Source: CAZQIO01 sp964593405 (GTDB taxonomy: Bacteria; Patescibacteriota; Minisyncoccia; Minisyncoccales; GBS-2). Taken from it: a stretch of 32,748 bases of DNA. The stretch covers positions 1 through 32,748 of the forward strand of contig CAZQIO010000006.1 of the NCBI GenBank assembly GCA_964593405.1, in the 5' to 3' direction. The notes below the pieces were generated by a model. It did not search any database. It saw only the letters and a list, made by a program, of their open reading frames with translations, and was not told where the DNA came from. Positions 15,163 to 21,660 of the stretch are shown one piece after another (the first letter of the stretch is position 1; each line of letters starts with the position of its first letter). The translations under genes and the position numbers were made by a program.

Positions 15163-17031
15163 TTATTCTTTCTCTCTGTATTCCCCCTCTTGTGGCCCTT
15201 CTGGCCTTTTGTACATTTCAGCGCCTATTTTTTGAATTGCAAGAGATAATTCTTGGGTTTTTCTTTTAATTTCTTCAATATTATCACCTTCCATTGCCTT
15301 TTTCAACTCTGAAATTTTATCTTCGATTTCTTTTTTAAGATCTGCTGAAACTTTTTCTCCCATTTCCCTCAACGTTTTTTCTGCAACATAAATTAAATTG
15401 TCAGCGTTGTTTTTAACTTCTGCCAATTCCCTCTTTTTTCTATCTTCTTCCATGTGCAATTCTGCCTCCCTTTTCATTCTCTCTATTTCTTCTTTTGAAA
15501 GCCCAATAGACCCTGTAATTTTGATCGATCTTTCTTTTCCGGTGGCTTTGTCTTTTGCAGTCACGGTTAAAATTCCGTTGGCATCGACATCGAAAGTAAC
15601 TTCAATCTGCGGCACTCCTCTGGGAGCTGGCGGAATTCCGTCTAAGATAAACCTTCCCAAAGACCTACAATCTGCTGCCATCGGTCTTTCTCCCTGCAAA
15701 ACATGAATTTCAACCGAAGTTTGATTGTCAGCAGCGGTAGTGAAAATTTGAGTTTTTGAAGTTGGAATTGTGGTGTTTTTTGGAATCATTATCGTGTTAA
15801 TTCCGCCCAAAGTTTCAATTCCCAAAGACAATGGCAAAACATCCAAAAGCAAAACAGATTTTATTTCTCCTTCTGGAGCCCTTCCTTCCTCTTTTGCGCT
15901 CAAAATTTCAGCCTCAATTGCAGCTCCCATTGCCACTACCTCTTCTGGATTTATCGATTTGTTTGGCTCTTTTCCAAAAAAATCCCTGACTGCTTCTCTT
16001 ACCTGAGGGATTAGAGTCGTTCCTCCAACCAAAACCACTTCATCGATATCTCTAATTTTTAATTTCGCCTCTTCCAAAGTCTTTTTCACTCTCTCTATTG
16101 ACCTTTCGACCAAATCTTTGGTCATTCTTTCAAATTCGCTCCTTGTAATTTTATAAAGCAAATGCTTTGGTCCTTCAGCAGTTGAGGTGATGAATGGTAA
16201 GTTAATTTCTGTTTCCAAAACCGAAGAAAGTTCAATTTTTGCCTGCTCTGCCGCATCTTTTATTCTTTGTAAAGCCAAGGGATCCTTTGACAAATCGATT
16301 CCTTCTTCTTTTTTGAACCTCTCTAATATCCAATTCATTATCCTTTGATCGAAATCCTCACCACCCAAGTGGGCCTCACCACCGGTAGCAATTACTTCAA
16401 CTGTATCTGGAGCAACGTTCAAAATTGTGACATCAAAAGTTCCTCCACCAAAATCATAAACCAAAACTCTTTTTGGCTCTTTTTTCCCAAGTCCATAAGC
16501 TAGGGCAGCTGCCGTGGGTTCGTTAATTATTCTCAAAACCCTAAATCCAGCAATTTCTCCTGCTGCCTGTGTTGCCTTTCTTTGGGAATCGTCAAAATTT
16601 GCCGGGCAGGTAATGACTACGTTTTTTACCGGCTCTCCCAGTTTTTCTTCAGCATCCAACTTTACTTTCTGTAAAATCATTGAAGAAATTTCAATTGGTG
16701 TGTACCATCTATCTCCCATTTTAATTTCTACTCCACCGTCTGACCTTCTTCTCGTTTCGTATGGCAACCTTTTTAACTCTTTTTGAACTTCTGGGTCGTC
16801 GTACCTTCTACCAATGAACCTTTTGACAGCAAAAATTGTGTTTTTTGGATTAGTAATTGCCTGCCTTTTTGCCAAAATTCCAACCAACCTTTCTCCAGTT
16901 TTTGCAATAGCAACAACAGAGGGAATTAAAATCGAACCCTCTCTTGATTCAAGGCACTTTGGCTCCCCGTGCAAAATCGTTGCCATCTTGGTAATTGATG
17001 TACCAAGATCAATCCCTAATGATTTTGCCAT
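15163..17031 (-). CDS. dnaK: DnaK, Hsp70 chaperone
   Basis: ATP-driven chaperone working with DnaJ and GrpE. 622 residues. The actin-like ATPase domain has LGIDLGTSI near the N-terminus, NEPTAAALAYG, YDFGGGTFDVTIL and VLVGGTTLIPQV. The linker VLLLDVLPLSLGIET is intact. A substrate-binding beta domain and helical lid follow. Phosphate loop 1 reads GTSITKMA where most DnaKs have GTTNSCVA. The tail is short and acidic (EGEYREKE) instead of the usual longer DnaK tail. Eight bases separate it from hsp20 upstream. Confidence 0.97.
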   Translation of the reverse strand: MAKSLGIDLGTSITKMATILHGEPKCLESREGSILIPSVVAIAKTGERLVGILAKRQAITNPKNTIFAVKRFIGRRYDDPEVQKELKRLPYETRRRSDGGVEIKMGDRWYTPIEISSMILQKVKLDAEEKLGEPVKNVVITCPANFDDSQRKATQAAGEIAGFRVLRIINEPTAAALAYGLGKKEPKRVLVYDFGGGTFDVTILNVAPDTVEVIATGGEAHLGGEDFDQRIMNWILERFKKEEGIDLSKDPLALQRIKDAAEQAKIELSSVLETEINLPFITSTAEGPKHLLYKITRSEFERMTKDLVERSIERVKKTLEEAKLKIRDIDEVVLVGGTTLIPQVREAVRDFFGKEPNKSINPEEVVAMGAAIEAEILSAKEEGRAPEGEIKSVLLLDVLPLSLGIETLGGINTIMIPKNTTIPTSKTQIFTTAADNQTSVEIHVLQGERPMAADCRSLGRFILDGIPPAPRGVPQIEVTFDVDANGILTVTAKDKATGKERSIKITGSIGLSKEEIERMKREAELHMEEDRKKRELAEVKNNADNLIYVAEKTLREMGEKVSADLKKEIEDKISELKKAMEGDNIEEIKRKTQELSLAIQKIGAEMYKRPEGPQEGEYREKE

Positions 17032-17039
17032 GGCAATTT

Positions 17040-17468
17040 TTATGTCTCTTTTGTTTTGACCTTTATTTTAATTTTCCTTTCTTTTTCTTTTTTAGGATGA
17101 GCCTTTGGAATTGTCACCCTCAAAATTCCATCTTCGTATTCTGCTTCGGCTTTTTCTTCTAAAACTTCAACCGGTAATGGAACAATCCTTTTGAAATATC
17201 TTTGGCCCATTTCTTTTCTGTAATACCCTTTTTCTTTTACTTCCTTTTTTTCTTCTGCTTTTGCCTCAACCTTTAAATGATTGTCTTTCACTTCAACCTC
17301 AATGTTTTTTGGATCAACTCCTGGCAACTCAACTTCGGCCACTACTTTGTCATCGGTTTCGTAAATGTCCATTCTCGGAGTTCTGATTTTTGGAAAGAAA
17401 ATTTCCGGCCACTCTTCTTCAAACCACCTCTCTATTTCCCAAAAAGGTCTCCAAGGAATTATTGGCAT
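17040..17468 (-). CDS. hsp20: Small heat-shock protein (Hsp20/alpha-crystallin)
   Basis: ATP-independent holdase that binds unfolding proteins in the cytoplasm. 142 residues. A short Trp-rich N-terminal arm (PWRPFWEIERWFEEEWPEIF) precedes the alpha-crystallin domain (about 31-128), which has VAEVELPGVDPKNIEVEV and the hallmark EDGILRVTIPK. The C-terminal KIKIKV fits the I-x-I oligomerisation motif. It is placed between grpE and dnaK, which is less common than a separate hsp20 locus, and should be controlled by HrcA with the rest. Confidence 0.94.
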   Translation of the reverse strand: MPIIPWRPFWEIERWFEEEWPEIFFPKIRTPRMDIYETDDKVVAEVELPGVDPKNIEVEVKDNHLKVEAKAEEKKEVKEKGYYRKEMGQRYFKRIVPLPVEVLEEKAEAEYEDGILRVTIPKAHPKKEKERKIKIKVKTKET

Positions 17469-17482
17469 AAATTTTTAAAATT

Positions 17483-17971
17483 TTATTTTGCGACCTTTAC
17501 TTTTGCCGGTCTCAAAACCCTATTTCCAATTTTATAACCTTTTTGAATTTCTTCAACTATCGTTCCAGTTTCAAACTCATCAGTATCTACTTCTCCAACA
17601 ACTTCATGGAAGACAGGATTAAACTTTTCCCCAACAGATTTTATTTCTTCAATTCCATATCGCTTTAAAAATTCCAAAATTTGCCTTTTAATTTGCAAAA
17701 TCCCTTTTAAATTTTGATCTTCTTTTAAATTTTGAGGAATTGCTTTTTCTGCAGCATCGAAATTGTCCAAAATCGGCAAAAACTCATAGAGCAAACTCTC
17801 TTTTGCAGCCTCAATCAACCCCCCTACCCTTTCTAGTTCTTCTTTTTTGTAATTTATCAAATCTGCCCTTGCTCTTTGCCAGCCTGCCAAATATTCTTGT
17901 TTTAACTTTTCTGTCTCTTCCAATTTTTTCTTTAAATTTTCAATTTCTTTTTTTAACTCTTCCTCGCTCAT
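17483..17971 (-). CDS. grpE: GrpE, DnaK nucleotide-exchange factor
   Basis: Releases ADP from DnaK. 162 residues. An N-terminal coiled coil (about 1-40, EEELKKEIENLKKKLEE) is followed by the dimerisation helices (WQRARADLINYKKEELER) and a four-helix section. The C-terminal beta domain contains GEKFNPVFHEVVGEVDTDEFETGTIVEEIQKGYKIGNRVLRPAKVKV, split here only by family motif: NPVFHEVV and GYKIGNRVLRPAKV are the strongest. Its start overlaps the end of hrcA by 32 bases, suggesting translational coupling. Confidence 0.95.
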   Translation of the reverse strand: MSEEELKKEIENLKKKLEETEKLKQEYLAGWQRARADLINYKKEELERVGGLIEAAKESLLYEFLPILDNFDAAEKAIPQNLKEDQNLKGILQIKRQILEFLKRYGIEEIKSVGEKFNPVFHEVVGEVDTDEFETGTIVEEIQKGYKIGNRVLRPAKVKVAK

Positions 17972-18662
17972 AGTTTCTGAAGCACTCTCTTAAAGAATTC
18001 AAAATACCAATATTTCTATTATAATTCATTCTTTTCGGTCCCAAAATTGAAAATATTGTCTCTTTTCTTTTTGGCAGATAGCACTTTGAAATCAAAATTG
18101 AAAATTCTTTGCCCTTTGGAAAGAAATTTTCTTTTCCGATGAAAACCCTAATTTCTGAATTAATCTTTATTTTCCCAATTCCTTTTTCAAAACTTTCAAC
18201 AAATTCCAAAAAATGAAACACACACTCTTTTTCAAAAAATTCGGGCTCTTTTAAAATTTCATCCCATCCTTCTTTAAAAACCAAATTTTTCTCTTTTAAA
18301 TAGCTAAAGACCAGAGCCTTTGAAATTTTAGCCAAACTTTTTGTCAAATTTTGCAAAAACTCAATGCAATCTTTGATTTTCTCTTCAATAAAATCTCCAA
18401 TTTCAAATTTTTCAAATTCTCTTTCCGCCAAATTGTCAACAAAAAACCTGTAGGCTTTATCAGTCGGAACTCTGCCAGATGAAGTGTGGGGTTTTAGCAA
18501 GTATCCTTTTTTCGTTAAAGCTTGAAATTCATTTCTGATGGTTGCAGGAGAAATACCAGGTTTGTGCTTTTTTTCTAAAAATTCAGAAGAAATGGGTTTT
18601 GCCAATTCAATATAATCTTTGACAATCCATTTTAAAATATTTCTCTGTCTTTCTGTCAGCAT
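17940..18662 (-). CDS. hrcA: HrcA, heat-shock repressor
   Basis: Represses heat-shock operons by binding the CIRCE operator. 240 residues, clearly shorter than the roughly 340 of well-known HrcA proteins. The N-terminal winged helix (about 1-75) has LTERQRNILKWIVKDY, SPATIRNEF and HTSSGRVPTDKAYRFFVD. The C-terminal part keeps the family end VFIGKENFF ... ILGPKRMNYNRNIGIL. The missing length is therefore in the middle dimerisation/GAF-like region and the gene is not broken. A CIRCE element lies 24 bases before its ATG, giving autorepression. The predicted -10 is only 6 bases before the ATG and there is no ribosome-binding site, so the mRNA may be leaderless. Confidence 0.92.
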   Translation of the reverse strand: MLTERQRNILKWIVKDYIELAKPISSEFLEKKHKPGISPATIRNEFQALTKKGYLLKPHTSSGRVPTDKAYRFFVDNLAEREFEKFEIGDFIEEKIKDCIEFLQNLTKSLAKISKALVFSYLKEKNLVFKEGWDEILKEPEFFEKECVFHFLEFVESFEKGIGKIKINSEIRVFIGKENFFPKGKEFSILISKCYLPKRKETIFSILGPKRMNYNRNIGILNSLRECFRNYERGRVKKRN

Positions 18663-18668
18663 TCTTTA

Positions 18669-18696
18669 ATTTTAGCAAAATCAAATTAGCAGTCAA
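18669..18696 (-). promoter_or_regulatory. hrcA operon promoter (leaderless type)
   Basis: Read on the - strand: TTGACT (-35, 18696-18691), a 16-base spacer, then TAAAAT (-10, 18674-18669) preceded by TGC. Only 6 bases separate the -10 from the hrcA ATG, so transcription should begin at about the A of ATG. The -35 lies inside the CIRCE element, so repressor binding would block RNA polymerase. Confidence 0.65.
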
Positions 18697-18712
18697 GGCT
18701 AAAGAGTGATAA
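18686..18712. promoter_or_regulatory. CIRCE operator (HrcA binding site)
   Basis: TTAGCAGTC (18686-18694), a 9-base spacer, GAGTGATAA (18704-18712). The consensus is TTAGCACTC-N9-GAGTGCTAA, so each half differs at one base and the spacer length is exact. It overlaps the hrcA promoter -35 and lies 46 bases before the divergent glycosyltransferase gene, which it might also affect. Confidence 0.88.
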
Positions 18713-18740
18713 TCATTAGCGATTCATAAAATCTCGAGAG

Positions 18741-18746
18741 TATAAT
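18741..18746 (+). promoter_or_regulatory. -10 box of the GT2 gene
   Basis: A perfect TATAAT ending 11 bases before the ATG at 18758, predicting a leader of about 5 bases. No -35 match lies at 16-18 bases upstream. It is divergent from the hrcA promoter. Confidence 0.5.
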
Positions 18747-18757
18747 AAAATTATAAA

Positions 18758-19492
18758 ATGAAAAAGGCAAGATCGATTTCAATAATTGTTCCTTGTTACA
18801 ACGAAGAAAAAATTGTTTATCAAAATTTGTTAAAAATTATTAATTATTTAAAAAATCATTTTGATTCCTTTGAAATAATCGCCGTCAATGATGGAAGTAC
18901 TGATAAAACATTAAATGAATTAAAAAAACTGCAATCTGTCTTTCCAATCAGAATTTTAAATTTTGAGAGAAACGAAGGAAAAGGAAGGGCGGTTAAAGAA
19001 GGAATTTTAATGAGCGAAAAAGAAATAGTAGGGTTTATTGACGCTGATTTACCGGTATCGATTGAGGAATTAGAAAAATTCTTAATTGAAATTGAAAATG
19101 GCTATGATGTAGTTGTAGCTTCAAGATTTCTGCCTCAAAGTAAAGTAGCAATACCTGTTAAATGGTATCGAAGATTAATGGAAAAGGCTTTTAGAATTTT
19201 AAGATTTCTCATTCTTAACGAATACGAAATAAAAGATACTCAATGCGGCTTTAAAGTTTTTAAAAAGGAGGTAGCGAAAAAGATTTTTTTCTTGTCAAGA
19301 ATCAAAAGATTTGCTTTCGAGGCGGAAATAATTTTAATCGCAAAAGAATTGGGATATAAAATAAAAGAAGTTCCAATTATCCTCAAAAATCCTCAAACGA
19401 GTCACGTTAAGCTTTGGAAAGATCCGCCAAATATGTTTTTAGATCTAATCAAAATAAAAATTAATAAAATTTTAAAAAAATACAAAACCTAA
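18758..19492 (+). CDS. GT2 polyprenyl-phosphate glycosyltransferase (ALG5/ArnC-like)
   Basis: Probably moves a sugar from a nucleotide donor to polyprenyl phosphate on the cytoplasmic side. 244 residues, GT-A fold. It shows SIIVPCYNEE (8-17), VNDGSTDKT (43-51), RNEGKGRAVKEG (71-82), the metal-binding DAD (95-97) in FIDADLPVS, ASRF, and DTQCGFKVFK. The last of these is typical of dolichyl-phosphate glucosyl/mannosyltransferases. There is no C-terminal membrane domain, as in DPM1/ALG5-like forms. The sugar is unknown. It converges on the deacetylase gene with a 4-base overlap and lies beside two GT39-like enzymes that would use such lipid-linked sugars. Confidence 0.85.
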   Translation: MKKARSISIIVPCYNEEKIVYQNLLKIINYLKNHFDSFEIIAVNDGSTDKTLNELKKLQSVFPIRILNFERNEGKGRAVKEGILMSEKEIVGFIDADLPVSIEELEKFLIEIENGYDVVVASRFLPQSKVAIPVKWYRRLMEKAFRILRFLILNEYEIKDTQCGFKVFKKEVAKKIFFLSRIKRFAFEAEIILIAKELGYKIKEVPIILKNPQTSHVKLWKDPPNMFLDLIKIKINKILKKYKT

Positions 19493-20064
19493 AGTTTCTC
19501 TAAGGTATAACCGCTCTCACGTAAATTTTTAATGAGAGTGGGTAGTAAAGAAATAGTGTTTAAACGATTGCAAAAAAACTTTCCCCCGTTTCCGTCATGA
19601 AAAAGTATAATAGAATTTGATTTAACGTTTTTTAAAATCCGTTTTTCAATAATTTTGTAAGACAAACCCGTCCAATCGAAGCTGTTAATATCCCAAAACA
19701 AAATCTTAAAATTTTTTTTATCAAGATATTTTTTTAACCAAGGGGTTAAAAAGCCCCAAGGGGGACGAAAAAATTTTGTTTCAATTCCTGTTATTTTCTT
19801 AATAACATCGTTGGTCTTTTCTATTTCTTTGATTAAAAGACCACTAAGAGTTAAAATAAATGAATGGGAGAAAGTATGATTGCCGATGGTATGCCCTTCT
19901 TTTGCGATTCTTTCAGTAATTTCGGGGAATTTTTCAGCATTTTTCCCACAAACAAAAAAAGAGGCTTTGACATTAAATTCTTTCAGAATATCCAAAATTC
20001 TTGGGGTTGAAGGAACAGAAGGTCCGTCGTCGAAGGTTAAAAATACCTTTTTTAAAGCGGACAT
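19489..20064 (-). CDS. NodB-family polysaccharide deacetylase
   Basis: Metal-dependent deacetylase (carbohydrate esterase 4). 191 residues, a bare catalytic domain. The NodB motifs are TFDDG (10-14, with catalytic base D12 and metal ligand D13), H63-x3-H67 (NHTFSH), RPPWG (100-104) and LFHDG (154-158, H156). There is no signal peptide or membrane anchor in the 191 residues. That argues against secreted peptidoglycan trimming and leaves open action on a lipid-linked sugar, as ArnD does. It lies between a GT2 and a GT39-like gene, on the opposite strand. TTTGCTAAAAT ends 6 bases before its ATG, so the transcript may be leaderless. Confidence 0.87.
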   Translation of the reverse strand: MSALKKVFLTFDDGPSVPSTPRILDILKEFNVKASFFVCGKNAEKFPEITERIAKEGHTIGNHTFSHSFILTLSGLLIKEIEKTNDVIKKITGIETKFFRPPWGFLTPWLKKYLDKKNFKILFWDINSFDWTGLSYKIIEKRILKNVKSNSIILFHDGNGGKFFCNRLNTISLLPTLIKNLRESGYTLEKL

Positions 20065-20070
20065 AAAATT

Positions 20071-20081
20071 ATTTTAGCAAA
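20071..20081 (-). promoter_or_regulatory. Extended -10 motif before the deacetylase
   Basis: Reads TTTGCTAAAAT on the - strand, identical to the motif before hrcA and ctpA, and at the same 6-base distance from the ATG as for hrcA. It fills most of the 24-base space shared with the divergent GT39-like gene. Confidence 0.5.
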
Positions 20082-20088
20082 AATAAAT

Positions 20089-21660
20089 ATGGAACGAAAA
20101 AGCGATTTAATAATCATTTTAGTCATTTTAATCGTTGCCAGTTTTTTTAGACTTTGGAAATTGAGTAAAATCCCTCCTGGCCTTTATCCTGATGTAGCAA
20201 TTAACGGAAACGAAGCATTTTTTTCTTTAAAAAACAGAGATTTTAAAGTTTTTTACCCTGAAAATTACGGAAGAGAGGGGTTGATGATTTGGTTGATCGC
20301 CCTTTCTTTTTCAATTTTCGGAGTTTCGATCTTTTCCATTAAAATCGTTGCTGCCATCATTGGCATTTTAACCGTTTTTGGCACTTTTCTTTTTACCAAA
20401 GAACTTTTTCAATTTTCCGAGAAACGTTCTCGGAAAATTGCCTTCTTTTCAAGTTTTTTTCTGGCAATTTCTTTTTGGCACGTTAACTTTTCGAGAATTG
20501 GCTTTAGGGCAATTTTAGTTCCCTTTGTTTTAACCTTTTCTCTTTATTTTCTTTTGAGATCTTTCAAAAGAAAATCGATTTTTGATTCAGCAATTTCTGG
20601 AATATTTTTTGGCCTGGGCTTTTACACTTACACTTCATTTAGAATGGCAGTTTTAATTTTGCCGATTTTGTTTTTCTGCTTTTTTGTCCTTGCAAAAAAA
20701 GAAAATTGGGAAAAGAAATTTTTTCTTTTGATTTTAATATTTTTAATTGTCACATTCTTTGTCGCTCTACCAATTGGGGTTTATTTTTTAAAAAACCCAG
20801 AACATTTTTCCTCGAGAGCCTCTCCAGTAATGATTTTTTCTGCTGAAGATCCTTTAAAAGAATTTTTAAAATCTTTGATTTTGCACCTTGGAATGTTCAA
20901 TTTTTATGGCGATCCAAACTGGCGCCACAACATGGCAAAAAGCCCTCAGTTGATTTTTCCGGTTGGAATTTTGTTTTTGATTGGAGTTTGTTTGGCAATT
21001 AAAGAATCTTTCAAATTCCGTTCCAATTTGCAATCTTCAATTAACAATCTTCAATTGCTAATCTGGTTTTTTGTCATGCTTTTGCCAGGAGTTTTAACTA
21101 GAGAAGGTATCCCCCACTCTCTAAGAGTTGTTGGCACAATTCCTCCTACTTTTATCTTTGCTGGAATTGGAGCAAATTTTTTGTGGGAAAAAATTGAAAA
21201 ATCAAAAAAATACTCTCTTTTTCTTAAGAATATTGGAATATTGTTTTTAATCCTAATTGCTGTTTTGGAGGGTTACAGATACTTTTTTGTCTGGGCAAGG
21301 AAACCAGAAGTGAAAAGTGAATTTACGAGCGAATTATTAGAAATGGGAAATTATTTAAACTCTTTACCAGAAGATCTTGAAAAATATGTAATTGTCAACA
21401 GGGGCGGAGTTTTTGTTTCTTGGGCAAAAAATTTGCCAATGCCGGCTCAAACAATAATGTTTTTGGAAATATCAAAATATGGGAAAGTGAGGTCAGAGTA
21501 TTTGTTGCCAGAAGATATAGAAAAAATTAAAATTGAAAAGAAGGGGGTGGTTTTGCCAATGAGTTTTGATGAAAAAATTTTTGAAAAATTGAAGGAAAAA
21601 TTTCCCGAGGGGAAAATGAAAAAAGTAAACGATTTTTTCGTTTATGAAGTTGAAAAATAG
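20089..21660 (+). CDS. GT39/ArnT-like membrane glycosyltransferase
   Basis: Integral membrane glycosyltransferase expected to move a sugar from a polyprenyl-phosphate donor to an acceptor outside the membrane. 523 residues with about ten or more hydrophobic segments, and a soluble C-terminal part from about residue 410. The first loop PPGLYPDVAINGNEAFF (29-45) holds D35 at the usual acidic catalytic position. ISFWHVNFSRIGFRAILVP and GLGFYTYTSFRMAVL match the PMT/ArnT-type family. An inserted-looking QFSEKRSRK carries a perfect DNA inverted repeat, and a 12-base direct repeat encodes NLQSSINNLQ further on. The acceptor is unknown. The gene overlaps the next one by 17 bases. Confidence 0.8.
   Translation: MERKSDLIIILVILIVASFFRLWKLSKIPPGLYPDVAINGNEAFFSLKNRDFKVFYPENYGREGLMIWLIALSFSIFGVSIFSIKIVAAIIGILTVFGTFLFTKELFQFSEKRSRKIAFFSSFFLAISFWHVNFSRIGFRAILVPFVLTFSLYFLLRSFKRKSIFDSAISGIFFGLGFYTYTSFRMAVLILPILFFCFFVLAKKENWEKKFFLLILIFLIVTFFVALPIGVYFLKNPEHFSSRASPVMIFSAEDPLKEFLKSLILHLGMFNFYGDPNWRHNMAKSPQLIFPVGILFLIGVCLAIKESFKFRSNLQSSINNLQLLIWFFVMLLPGVLTREGIPHSLRVVGTIPPTFIFAGIGANFLWEKIEKSKKYSLFLKNIGILFLILIAVLEGYRYFFVWARKPEVKSEFTSELLEMGNYLNSLPEDLEKYVIVNRGGVFVSWAKNLPMPAQTIMFLEISKYGKVRSEYLLPEDIEKIKIEKKGVVLPMSFDEKIFEKLKEKFPEGKMKKVNDFFVYEVEK
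20410..20440. repeat. Perfect 14-bp inverted repeat inside a GT39-like gene
   Basis: CAATTTTCCGAGAA (20410-20423) and TTCTCGGAAAATTG (20427-20440) around the 3-base loop ACG. It is in frame and encodes FQFSEKRSRKIA in a loop region. Such a long perfect hairpin is unusual inside a coding region and may be an inserted palindromic element. Confidence 0.7.
21031..21056. repeat. 12-base direct repeat inside the same GT39-like gene
   Basis: CAATCTTCAATT occurs at 21031-21042 and again at 21045-21056, separated by AA. It encodes a polar patch, NLQSSINNLQ, between two membrane segments. Confidence 0.7.
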
